A stretch of DNA of 64,000 nucleotides from DATLED01 sp963750255 (lineage in GTDB: Bacteria; Actinomycetota; Acidimicrobiia; Acidimicrobiales; CADCTF01). The DNA lies in contig CAVVPZ010000009.1 of NCBI GenBank assembly GCA_963750255.1, positions 1-64,000 of the forward strand, written 5' to 3'. The position numbers and the translations under genes were made by a program. Below, in pieces: positions 27,121-35,120 of this stretch (its first letter is position 1; the number at the start of each line of letters is the position of its first letter). The notes under the pieces were generated by a model that made no database searches, was not told where the DNA came from, and was given only the letters and a program-made list of their open reading frames with translations.

Positions 27121-28041
27121 CTAGGAGCGGGTGAGGTCTTGGAGGAGGGCGCGGGTGCGCTGACGTGACGCCCGGCGGTCGCCGCCGACGGGGAAGATTG
27201 CCGCCCAGACGTCGGTGCCGCCCGCATCGAGCAGGGCCTGGAGCTGCGCCGTCACGGACGCCTCATCGCCGACGATGGCGGCATCAGCGGGACCATCGGC
27301 GCCGCCGTGGGCGAGCACGCGCTGGTAGTTGGGGAGTTGGCCGTAGCCAGCGAACTGCTTGGCCGCTTCCTCTCGACCTTCGCCGGCGTCGTCGCACACC
27401 GCCACCGGGAGCCCGACCACGATGCGAGGTTCGTCGCGCCCGGCGTCGGTGGCCGCCTTGCGGATGAGGGGCGAGATGTGGCTCTCGACCGCCTTGGCGT
27501 TGGCCATCCAGGTGATGGTGCCTTCGGCCAGCGTGCCGGCGGCGTGGAGCATGACCGGCGCGAGGGCGGCCACGAGTACGGGCACGGGAGCGCCGACGGG
27601 CGGGGCCATGGCGGCGCGGACCTTGTAAAACTCGCCATCGAAACCGACCCGCCCCTCGTGGAGGAGCGGCCGCATCACCGAGAGGTACTCGCGCATGTTC
27701 TTGCCGGGCCGGTCGTACGGCATGCCCAGCATGTCCTCGACTGCGGGCTTGTGCGACACGCCGATGCCGAGGGTGAATCGAGCAGTGTCGCCGGCGCCGA
27801 TGGCGGCGGCGACGCCGGCGGCCTGTTGGGCCAATGAGACGGGATGGCGGGGATAGGTCGGGAGCACCGAGGTGCCCAACTCGATGCGTTCGCTCGCTCG
27901 TCCCGCCAGTGCGATCACCGTCAACGGGTCGACGCCAACCCCTCCGGCGAACCACATCGAGTCGAAGCCATCGGCCTCGGCCTCTTGCACCTGGCCGATC
28001 ATTCGATCCAGGGTTCCACCAGCACTCAGTCCGATCTTCAT
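27121..28041 (-). CDS. Luciferase-like F420-dependent oxidoreductase
   Basis: A 306-aa TIM-barrel enzyme of the same superfamily as the gene at 18038 but of a different subgroup. Family signs are MKIGLSAGGTLDRMIGQVQE, DSMWFAGGVGVDPLTVIALA, GTSVLPTYPRHPVSLAQQAA and FTLGIGVSHKPAVE, then PVPVLVAALAPVMLHAAG. These resemble F420-dependent Mer-like enzymes of actinobacteria. The likely cofactor is reduced F420; the substrate is unknown. The gene is convergent with the Mca-like gene across the 73-base stem-loop, and its ATG at 28041 stands just upstream of the thioesterase operon end. Confidence 0.9.
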   Translation of the reverse strand: MKIGLSAGGTLDRMIGQVQEAEADGFDSMWFAGGVGVDPLTVIALAGRASERIELGTSVLPTYPRHPVSLAQQAAGVAAAIGAGDTARFTLGIGVSHKPAVEDMLGMPYDRPGKNMREYLSVMRPLLHEGRVGFDGEFYKVRAAMAPPVGAPVPVLVAALAPVMLHAAGTLAEGTITWMANAKAVESHISPLIRKAATDAGRDEPRIVVGLPVAVCDDAGEGREEAAKQFAGYGQLPNYQRVLAHGGADGPADAAIVGDEASVTAQLQALLDAGGTDVWAAIFPVGGDRRASRQRTRALLQDLTRS

Positions 28042-28058
28042 GGACAGTGCTTATCCGA

Positions 28059-28899
28059 TCAGCGAATCGGGCGCAGCAGTGCTTCTTGGGTGATGCTGAT
28101 CCCGAGGTGGCCGTCCGCGGTCCACATGGTGCCTCGCGCCAAGCCGCGAGCATTGCCACAGGCCACGGCTTCGAGGTCGTAGAGCAGCCATTCGTCGGCG
28201 CGGACCGGTCGGTGAAACCACATCGTGTGGTCGAGGCTGGCGCTCATCCAGCGTGAGCCCGGCCCCCACGTCTCGGCTTCGCCCTGGGCTCGCAGCGGAC
28301 GCCGCGCTGCGCCCACCGGACCGCTGTCGGACATGTAGGTGAGGATGCACGCGTGGAAGGGCCGGGTCGTCGGGAAGGGTGCCGTCGGCCCGCACCCACA
28401 TGGCGCGCGTGGTGGTCGGCCGCGGCCCGTCGGCGAGCTCGCGGGTGTCGATCGGTCGCCGGTGCATGCCGCCACCGTGGTGCTCCTCGCGGGGCAACTC
28501 GTCGGGGGCGGGGACGCCAACGAGGGGTGAGGGGAGCTCGAACTCGACACCGAACTCCTCTTTGTGGAACGAGGCGTCGAGATTGAAGATCGCCTCGCCG
28601 TCTTGGAGGGCGACGACCCGACGCGTCGTGAACGACGACCCGTCGCGGATGCGGTCGATCGAGTAGATGATCGGCAGCCCCGGGCGGCCGGGCCGGAGGA
28701 AGTAGGCGTGCAGGGAGTTGACATGGTGGTCGACCTCGACCGTGATCGACGCCGCCATCAGCGCCTGGCTGGCCACCTGCCCGCCGAAGACTCGGCCGCC
28801 GCCACCGCCGAACATGGCGGGATTCGGCCCCCGGTAGAGATTGCGGTCGATGTGTTCAAGTTGGAGGAGCGCCAAAAGTCGCTCGAGGCCCTCGCTCAT
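28059..28899 (-). pseudogene. tesB: Acyl-CoA thioesterase II (TesB-like), frameshifted
   Basis: A double hot-dog thioesterase that hydrolyses acyl-CoA. The N-terminal half from ATG 28899 reads LLALLQLEHIDRNLYRG, VFGGQVASQALMAA and HAYFLRPGRPGLPIIY. Near 28362 one extra C moves the frame. The second half continues as FHACILTYMSDSG, SLDHTMWFHRP, RADEWLLYDLEAVACGNARG and RGTMWTADGHLGISITQEAL, ending at 28059. Joined, it is about 279 aa and complete, with the TesB Asp (SLDH) present. Its start overlaps the upstream methyltransferase stop as ATGA, making it the last gene of a three-gene operon. Confidence 0.82.
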
Positions 28900-29672
28900 G
28901 CCGGCCGTCGAGCGTCGATGTTCAAGCGGACGTAGTCGATGGTGACGGGCTCGGGCAGGCGGGCGAGCACAAGTCGGACGAACTCGTCGTGGTCGGGCTC
29001 GTCGAGTCGGTGCAGGTGGGCGCCCAGATTGACGGTGCGGAGATATTCGGCTGGCTCGTCGGGCACCTGGGGCGCAGGTTCGAGCCAGGTGTGCACCTCG
29101 GTGAAGCCGGCACTTTCGAGGCGCGATGCCGTTTCCTCGGCCGTGGCCATGAGACTCGGCCGGATCCAACCGGCGAATCGATCGGCCCAAGGCCCGGCGG
29201 AGGCGACCGCATCAGCGGCTCCGAGCACAGAGGCAATGTTGCCGGCGCCGCCGCACTGGGCCACGAGGCGCCCGCCGGGGACGAGGGCGGCGAACAGCCG
29301 GGCGAAGAGCCGGTCGTGGTCGAGAATCCAATGGAACGTGGCCGTCGAGAGGACTGCGTCGACGGGCGTGTCGAGTTCGAGTTCGAGGAGATCGGCCTGA
29401 CGGACGTCGACCCGCCCAGCGTCGACCTCGGCACCGAGCGTCGCCCGACACGCCGCCACCATTGCCGCGTCACCGTCGACGGCGATCACCCGGCCCTCGG
29501 GCAGGCGTTCGCAGAGCAGGGCGGTGACCCGCCCGGTGCCGCACCCGGCGTCGAGCACGGTCTCGGCGCCGGCGAGGGGAAGCCGGTCGAGCACGCGGGC
29601 GCCCATGGCCTCCATCGGGCCGGACACGCGGTGGTAGCTCGCCGCATCCCAGCGGCGGGGCGCGTCGCTCAT
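28896..29672 (-). CDS. SAM-dependent methyltransferase (trans-aconitate methyltransferase-like)
   Basis: A 258-aa class I methyltransferase. Motif I is TVLDAGCGTGRVTALL (about residues 38-53), motif II VIAVDGDAAMV, and motif IV VDAVLSTATFHWILDH, the last typical of the trans-aconitate methyltransferase group. The substrate is not evident. It overlaps the PhyH-type gene upstream and TesB downstream, four bases each time, so the three are translationally coupled. Starts at ATG 29672. Confidence 0.87.
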   Translation of the reverse strand: MSDAPRRWDAASYHRVSGPMEAMGARVLDRLPLAGAETVLDAGCGTGRVTALLCERLPEGRVIAVDGDAAMVAACRATLGAEVDAGRVDVRQADLLELELDTPVDAVLSTATFHWILDHDRLFARLFAALVPGGRLVAQCGGAGNIASVLGAADAVASAGPWADRFAGWIRPSLMATAEETASRLESAGFTEVHTWLEPAPQVPDEPAEYLRTVNLGAHLHRLDEPDHDEFVRLVLARLPEPVTIDYVRLNIDARRPA

Positions 29673-30421
29673 GCGGGCGCGTCGCGCAGCACCCGGCGAG
29701 GGTGCCGCCCGTCGACGTAACCCATGAACGGCGGGTGGATGTTGTAGCCCAACAGTTCTTGGAGTCGCTCGGGGAGCGCGGCGGCAACCTCGCGGGGCAC
29801 GGCCAGCACGTGGTTCTCCTGCGGTCGTAACCACGACGACACGTATTCGAGTATGACGCCGAGCCGGGGCTGGTCGGTGCGGTTGGCGCCCCCGCCGTGC
29901 CAAACGCTGCCCGTGTAGAACAGCACCGACCCGGCCCGCATCTCAGCCTGCACGACGTCGGCGGCATCGGCCTCGGTGGGACGCCGCCCCGGCTCCCATC
30001 GGTGACTGCCGGGAAGGATCCGGGTGGCGCCGTTCTCGATGGTGAAGTCGTCGAAGGGCCACATCGTGTTGACCACGACCTCGCCGTGGGGAACGGGGAG
30101 GGGGTAGATCGAGTCGTCGCGATGGAGAACCTGGTTGACCTCGCCGGGCCCGATCTCGATGCCCGTCGGTGCGCTGAGTTGGTACTGCCCGAGCACCCGG
30201 TCGAGCACGCCGAGCAGCAGCGGGTGGATGGCCGGCTCGTCGAAGTACCGCGTCTTGGCGAACAAGGCGTAGATGCGCCGGGTGAGGTGGCCCTCGAAGT
30301 CGTTGCGCCCGAGGGGCGTGGCGTCGAGGACGCGTTTGAGATCGGCCCTCGTGGCTGCCACCTCGTCGGGGCTCAAGATGTCTTCGACGAGCACGTAGCC
30401 GTGTTCGTCGAGGCCGGCCAT
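29669..30421 (-). CDS. Phytanoyl-CoA dioxygenase (PhyH) family protein
   Basis: A 250-aa Fe(II)/2-oxoglutarate-dependent oxygenase. The iron ligands appear as His100-x-Asp102 in VLHRDDSIY and His175 in VWHGGGANR; Arg in the following strand would hold 2-oxoglutarate. PGSH at about 137-140 is usual for the family. Members hydroxylate acyl-CoA, natural products or small acids. It is first in an operon with a methyltransferase and a thioesterase, which suggests tailoring or breakdown of a CoA-linked or carboxylic substrate. It diverges from the nuclease/phosphatase gene. Confidence 0.88.
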   Translation of the reverse strand: MAGLDEHGYVLVEDILSPDEVAATRADLKRVLDATPLGRNDFEGHLTRRIYALFAKTRYFDEPAIHPLLLGVLDRVLGQYQLSAPTGIEIGPGEVNQVLHRDDSIYPLPVPHGEVVVNTMWPFDDFTIENGATRILPGSHRWEPGRRPTEADAADVVQAEMRAGSVLFYTGSVWHGGGANRTDQPRLGVILEYVSSWLRPQENHVLAVPREVAAALPERLQELLGYNIHPPFMGYVDGRHPRRVLRDAPA

Positions 30422-30497
30422 GATGTCGTCAACGGTTGCGTCTTTCGCGGCTCAGTCCCACGGGCAGGAGCCTGCCACGTGGGTAGCGTGCGCGCGT

Positions 30498-31277
30498 ATG
30501 CCGGATCTCCGGGTGGCCACCCTCAACTTGTTCAACAACAGAGCGGGACGCTGGGAAGAACGGGTCGGGTTGGTCGAGACCCAGGCCCGCGACCTCGACG
30601 CCGACGTGTTCGCCTTCCAGGAATGCGACCTCCGCGGCGGTCAGGTCCACGCTGTCGTCGACGCCCTCGGGCCCGACTATCGGCTGGTCACGCTGGCCAA
30701 TCCGGCACCGGGAAGCAGAAAGTCGCTGGCCATCGCCACCCGCCTCGAGATCGCAGACTCCGATGGGTGCGTCGACCTCGGCGCCTCGGACATCGCGCTC
30801 CGCACTCGACTGGTCGTGGCCGGCCGAGCCGTCGAGGTGGCCACCACACACCTCCACTTCGGGCCGAGTCGACGGGGCAGCGAGACTCGGGCGGCGCAGG
30901 TTCGACGGCTCGTGAGCTGGCTAGGTCCCGTCGATGACCGAGCCCTCGTGTTGGCCGGAGACTTCAACTCCGAGGCCCACGGCGACACGGTCAAGGCGAT
31001 CACCTCGCAACTCCGGTCGGCTCACCGAGTCGTGCACGGCGAAGAACCGGCGTGGACCCATCCGACGCCGCTGGTGGAGATCATCGACACCGAGGCCGCG
31101 TTCGGGGGCCGCCCCCTCCTCCCCGGTGCGGCGGGTCACGCCATCGACTACGTGTTCGTCAGCCGTTCATTCTCCGTGCGCTCGTGCACTGTCGCGTTCG
31201 ACCACCCTGCCCCCGAGGAGCCTCGATTGTTCCCTTCTGATCACCTGGGTCTCGTCGCCGACCTCCACCTCCCGTGA
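30498..31277 (+). CDS. Endonuclease/exonuclease/phosphatase family hydrolase
   Basis: A 259-aa metal-dependent phosphoesterase of the EEP fold. Motifs: VATLNLFNNR, the metal-binding Glu in FAFQECDL (about residue 41), VATTHLHFG, GDFNSEAHGD (about 154-163) and the final His in FPSDHLGLVADL. No signal peptide is seen, so it probably acts in the cytoplasm. The family includes nucleases, sphingomyelinase-like and inositol phosphatases, and the substrate cannot be told. Its stop overlaps the GH20 start (GTGA), so they are coupled. ATG 30498 is preferred over an upstream start that lacks protein-like sequence. Confidence 0.87.
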   Translation: MPDLRVATLNLFNNRAGRWEERVGLVETQARDLDADVFAFQECDLRGGQVHAVVDALGPDYRLVTLANPAPGSRKSLAIATRLEIADSDGCVDLGASDIALRTRLVVAGRAVEVATTHLHFGPSRRGSETRAAQVRRLVSWLGPVDDRALVLAGDFNSEAHGDTVKAITSQLRSAHRVVHGEEPAWTHPTPLVEIIDTEAAFGGRPLLPGAAGHAIDYVFVSRSFSVRSCTVAFDHPAPEEPRLFPSDHLGLVADLHLP

Positions 31278-32974
31278 TCGACCCCGTACTCCTTCCCCGG
31301 CCCCGGGAGGCGACGTGGCGGGGCGATGAAGTTCGTGTGCCGGCCGCGGCGGTCGTCGAGCGGCGCGACGCCACCGTGCCGTCGCAGGGGTACCGCCTGC
31401 ACATCGACGACGGCGGCGTCACCATCGACGCTGCCGACGACGCTGGTGCCTTCTACGCTCGGCGCACGCTCGACCAACTGCTCGGTCCTGACGGTGAGCT
31501 CCCCGCCGGTTTGGTCGTCGACCACCCCGACGTCGCCTTGCGGGGGGTGATGCTCGACGTGTCCCGTGACAAGGTTCCCACGCTCGAGACGCTCGAGACG
31601 CTCATCGATCGGCTGGCTTCGTGGAAGATCAACCACGTCGAGCTCTACATGGAGCACACCTTCGCCTACGCCGGCCACGACGAGGTGTGGGCGTCCTCGA
31701 GTCCCTACACGGCCGCCGACATCCGTCGCCTTGACGCCTTCTGCGCCGCCCGCTTCGTCGAGCTGACGCCGAATCAGAACTGCCTCGGCCACTTCGAGCG
31801 ATGGCTGGCCCATGACCGCTACCGTCCGCTCGCCATTCGTCCCGACGGATGGACCGACGCCCGCGGCCGGCATCGCCGTCCCACCACCCTCGAGCCGACC
31901 TCGACCGCGGCACGAGCACTCGTGGCCGGACTCGTGGGGGAGCTGTTGGACTCGTTCACGAGTCGACGGGTGCATCTCGGCCTCGACGAGCCGTGGGAGC
32001 TCCCCGACGATCGCTTCGACGACTACATCGACTTCGTGGGCTTCTTGCGGTCGCTCGGCGTGCTCGAGGGGCGCCAGGTCCTGATGTGGGGCGACATTGT
32101 GGCGTCACATCCCGAGCGGCTCGGCGACCTCCCCGAAGGCGTGACGATCTGCGAGTGGGGATATGAGGCCGACCATCCCTTCGCCGAACGGGCGGAGCGG
32201 TTGGCGGCCACCGGGCGACCGTTCTGGCTCAGTCCGGGCACGTCGAGCTGGAACTCTCTCGTCGGACGGGTCACCAACATGGTGGCCAACGTGCGATCAG
32301 CGGCCGAGGTGGCAACGGCCACCGGGGCCGAGGGGGTGCTCGCCACTGACTGGGGCGACAACGGGCATCTGCAGTACCTGCCGGTCAGCGAGCCAGGGTT
32401 CGCCTACGCGGCCGCCACGACGTGGTGCGCGACGGCGAATGTTGACCTCGATCTCGGGGCGGTGTTGTCGCGACACACGTTCGCCGACGCCACGGGGAGT
32501 CTCGCCCGCGGGCTGCTCGCCCTCGGCGACGCCCACCGACTCGTCACGCCCCAGGTGGCGAACAATTCGATCTTGGTGCTCCACCTGCTCAGCCCGCGGT
32601 TTCGGATGGGCGAGGGAATCACCGCCGGGCTCGAAGCCGGCGACCTCGACGCCGTCGAGGCCACGATCGCCGCCGCCCACGCCGACGTCGTCGCCAGCGC
32701 CTCCCAACGGGCCGACGCCGGACTCGTCCAGCGCGAGGTCGACGCGTCAGCCGCATTGCTCGATCTGCTCGTGCGTGACGCGCGCGCCCGCCTGCGTGCC
32801 GGCGGCCGCCTCGAAGACGTCGATTCCGGCGTGCGGGCGCGACTGGCCGAGGAGTTGGGCGGACTCATCGAGACGCACCGTTCGAATTGGCTCGCCCGCA
32901 ATCGGCCCGGTGGGCTCGACGACAGCGCCGGTCGTCTCCACGCTCTACGCCGCGCCTACCTCTCGGCCGGTTGA
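31274..32974 (+). CDS. Glycoside hydrolase family 20-like protein (beta-N-acetylhexosaminidase)
   Basis: A 566-aa enzyme with an N-terminal small domain (about residues 1-85, ending GAFYARRTLDQLL) and a TIM barrel. RGVMLDVSRDKVPTLETL and WKINHVELYMEHTFAY are typical GH20 strands. The catalytic Asp-Glu pair appears in HLGLDEPWE (about residue 236) and later strands include LMWGDI and LATDWGDNGH. It should release terminal N-acetylhexosamine. There is no signal peptide, so turnover of imported sugars or internal wall fragments is likelier than secretion. It starts at GTG 31274 overlapping the previous stop. Confidence 0.83.
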   Translation: MIDPVLLPRPREATWRGDEVRVPAAAVVERRDATVPSQGYRLHIDDGGVTIDAADDAGAFYARRTLDQLLGPDGELPAGLVVDHPDVALRGVMLDVSRDKVPTLETLETLIDRLASWKINHVELYMEHTFAYAGHDEVWASSSPYTAADIRRLDAFCAARFVELTPNQNCLGHFERWLAHDRYRPLAIRPDGWTDARGRHRRPTTLEPTSTAARALVAGLVGELLDSFTSRRVHLGLDEPWELPDDRFDDYIDFVGFLRSLGVLEGRQVLMWGDIVASHPERLGDLPEGVTICEWGYEADHPFAERAERLAATGRPFWLSPGTSSWNSLVGRVTNMVANVRSAAEVATATGAEGVLATDWGDNGHLQYLPVSEPGFAYAAATTWCATANVDLDLGAVLSRHTFADATGSLARGLLALGDAHRLVTPQVANNSILVLHLLSPRFRMGEGITAGLEAGDLDAVEATIAAAHADVVASASQRADAGLVQREVDASAALLDLLVRDARARLRAGGRLEDVDSGVRARLAEELGGLIETHRSNWLARNRPGGLDDSAGRLHALRRAYLSAG

Positions 32975-33324
32975 CGTCCCGAGCGGAGAGCCTCACGGCG
33001 ACGTTCGTCGTGCCAGCGTTCTCGTTGCTCGACGCGTCGGCGTTGTTCGACGCGAGCGGCCTCGGCGGCGTCGCTGATGCGGACCGCCGCAATGCGGCAG
33101 GCCTCGGCCAGGTCGCCGGCTCGTCGGACCAGCCGGGTGAACTCGTCGTCGAACGTGGCGCGTGCCGGGCCTCGCCATTCCTGCTGAGCAGCGGCAGCCA
33201 GCCGCATGCGGTGCTCGACCTGACGATCGAGCAGCGCTGCTGTCGAGCGGAGAGCGTCGATGGCGGCGACGGCGCCAGCGTGGTCGAAGCCGACGTCGTG
33301 CCAGTTGGGCGACCAGGAGGGCAT
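32956..33324 (-). CDS. WXG100-like helical protein
   Basis: A 122-aa, fully helical protein. Two helices flank the turn EWRGPARATFDDEF (W-x-G at about residues 49-51), the hallmark of ESAT-6/WXG100 proteins. The length is slightly above the usual 100, with a strongly basic C-terminal tail (EQRRRVEQRERWHDERRREA). No ESX/type VII ATPase or membrane component is in the window. A second W-x-G gene precedes it on the same strand, so they may form a heterodimer. The 3' end overlaps GH20 by 19 bases, tail to tail. Confidence 0.65.
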   Translation of the reverse strand: MPSWSPNWHDVGFDHAGAVAAIDALRSTAALLDRQVEHRMRLAAAAQQEWRGPARATFDDEFTRLVRRAGDLAEACRIAAVRISDAAEAARVEQRRRVEQRERWHDERRREALRSGRQPAER

Positions 33325-33415
33325 GGCGTCGTCCAGACGATCGAAGGAGGGGGTGCCGGCCCGGGCAGCGGCGGGAACTGCCCGGGCCGGCAGGGGGAAC
33401 GAGCGGGCGCAGGGG

Positions 33416-33693
33416 TCAGTTGCCGGCAGCGAAGATCTCGTCGAGCACGCCGTCGACCCGACGCTGGAGATCGGTGAGGGCGGTGATCATCGAGGCGAGC
33501 GCCCGATCGGTCTCGGGCCAGACCGAAGCCTGGAACAGGTCGGCCTTCTGGCCTTTCCACACCGCGCCCGATGCCAGCGTGGCCCCTTGACGCTGGAGGT
33601 CTTGCACCTGTTCCTGCAGGCCGTCCATGGACGATCGATTTGATCCGGACGGCGGCGTCCTTTGGCTTCCTGGGTGACGAGCACGGTCTTCAT
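33416..33693 (-). pseudogene. Second WXG100-like protein, probably frameshifted
   Basis: The uninterrupted part from ATG 33628 is 70 aa: MDGLQEQVQDLQRQGATLAS, W-x-G in AVWKGQKADLF, then a second helix ALASMITALTDLQRRVDGVLD. That is short for a WXG100 protein. An ATG at 33693 starts MKTVLVTQEAK, after which two single-base shifts (about 33660 and 33629) would give DAAVRIKSIV and then the long frame, for a normal size of about 92 aa with W-x-G in the middle. The N-terminal reconstruction is tentative; the WXG part is solid. Confidence 0.5.
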
Positions 33694-33749
33694 GGCGCTC
33701 ACCGTAGACAGGATGCTTTTTCATGTCAATCCATGTATTTCACGATGCT

Positions 33750-34844
33750 CTAGGAACGTCTCGACTTCCGTGACCGGAGGCCGTAGACCGCGGTCGGCCG
33801 GCCGTTGAGCGAGCGGTCCGAGGTCCAGCGGGCGGCGGGGGCCATGGTGAGACTCGCCAACTGGAGGAGGACGGTGTCGTAATTGACCCGCCAGCCTTGG
33901 AAGGCGCCCCACGCCGCATCGAGATCGGCCACCAACGGCGTGCCAGCCGCATCGAGGATGTCGACGGCTTCGTCGAACTCGTCGCGGGTGATCGAGATCG
34001 GGTCGTCGGGGCGGGGATCGGGGTCGTGGTCGATACCGAAGAAGTCGGCGATGCGGCGCAGGCAAAGAAACCCCGAGCGGATCGACAGCGCGGCGTGGGG
34101 GTCGGGAGGGCGGTCGACGACGGCGAGCAGGAGTGCGGCCGCGTCGAGGACGGTGCCGGCCGTGGTCACCCACGAACGGTCGGGCTCGGGCGAACGGAAG
34201 AAGGCCAACGAACTGAGCGAGGTATGGCTCTCCTCGATGTCGGAGAACCACAACTCGGCCCGCTCGAACAGTTCGTCGGAGCGCTCGAGCAGGCCGATCC
34301 GCTGAGATCGGAGGAGGAGATCGACGGCCCAAGGTGGGCTCCCGGCTCGTCCCTCCATGAGCGAGACGAATGCTTCCCGGCGGGTGAAGGCGCCGTAGAT
34401 CGTCGGCAGGTAGGTGATCAGCAATGCGACGAGCACCAGTCCCACCGCAGCCTCGACGAACGACAGCGCCGTGGACGCCCTCGTGGCCGGATGGTCGAAT
34501 CCGAGCGTCAGAAGGGACGAGCCGCTGATCTCGAACGCGGCCCAGACGCCCTGCTGTTCGAGCGACCAGAACATGCCTGCGAACGACACCAGCATCGTCG
34601 TGAGCCAGACGGCGGGCAGGCTGAGCAAGGCGGTCGGGGCGTAGAACGCGAGCCGGCGGTCGAGGTCTTCGTACGAACGCCCACGGACGGAGAACGTGAA
34701 GATCCAGCGGAGGACGACGAAGACCGTCCGGGAGATGGCCACGGGCACACCGCGAGGTACGACGAAGGTGCGGATGGCCGACGTGATCGTGCCGGTGGCG
34801 GCGATGGCTGCCACCAGGAACACGGCGATCCTCAAGCCCAGCAC
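33750..34844 (-). CDS. Ion-channel-like integral membrane protein
   Basis: A 364-aa protein with four membrane segments in the first about 165 residues (LGLRIAVFLVAAIAATG, TVFVVLRWIFTFSV, LSLPAVWLTTMLVSFAGMFW, AAVGLVLVALLITYLPTIYG) and a long soluble C-terminal part. Between two helices is SGSSLLTLGFDHP, which looks like a pore loop of two-helix potassium channels although it lacks the canonical GYG filter. The C-terminal about 195 residues are helical and acidic, with no RCK nucleotide motif seen. The GTG at 34844 is chosen as it precedes the first helix. Function is inferred only from topology. Confidence 0.7.
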   Translation of the reverse strand: MLGLRIAVFLVAAIAATGTITSAIRTFVVPRGVPVAISRTVFVVLRWIFTFSVRGRSYEDLDRRLAFYAPTALLSLPAVWLTTMLVSFAGMFWSLEQQGVWAAFEISGSSLLTLGFDHPATRASTALSFVEAAVGLVLVALLITYLPTIYGAFTRREAFVSLMEGRAGSPPWAVDLLLRSQRIGLLERSDELFERAELWFSDIEESHTSLSSLAFFRSPEPDRSWVTTAGTVLDAAALLLAVVDRPPDPHAALSIRSGFLCLRRIADFFGIDHDPDPRPDDPISITRDEFDEAVDILDAAGTPLVADLDAAWGAFQGWRVNYDTVLLQLASLTMAPAARWTSDRSLNGRPTAVYGLRSRKSRRS

Positions 34845-34910
34845 GCCCGCATCATGGCGCGTGGCGCGGCCGGACCCTGAACCAGAGATTGCGGTTTGGT
34901 GACGGGGTGG

Positions 34911-34940
34911 TTGGCATTGCGTTACCAGCCGGGGTAGGGT
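34911..34940 (+). promoter_or_regulatory. Candidate sigma-70-type promoter for the 3D-domain protein
   Basis: TTGGCA (34911-34916) and TAGGGT (34935-34940) are separated by 18 bases, a fair match to -35 and -10 boxes. It would leave a leader of about 175 bases before the ATG at 35121. The leader is GC-rich and could fold, but I could not match it to a known riboswitch class. Confidence 0.35.
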
Positions 34941-35120
34941 TTCGCTAACTACAGCAAGCAGTCGGATCCCGTCGAGTTCTGCTCGGCTCTGAGGATTCGG
35001 CGCCCGCCTCGCTCGCTGGGCCCTCCGCCCCGAGCCTTGTCGCCCCAGCTGCATCCCCCGCCTCTCTCGTCGCGCGGGCTGCCCCTGAGCCGGAGCGACA
35101 CCTCGAAGGGAGCTTCTCGT

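Noticed and set aside
28896..29903. A longer version of the methyltransferase starting upstream at 29903
   Set aside because: The extra part is antisense-like and overlaps the PhyH gene; ATG 29672 gives the ATGA coupling and a normal family N-terminus.
34941..35120. c-di-AMP (ydaO-type) riboswitch before the 3D-domain protein
   Set aside because: The context is right for one but I could not align the conserved aptamer blocks, so it is not listed as a feature.
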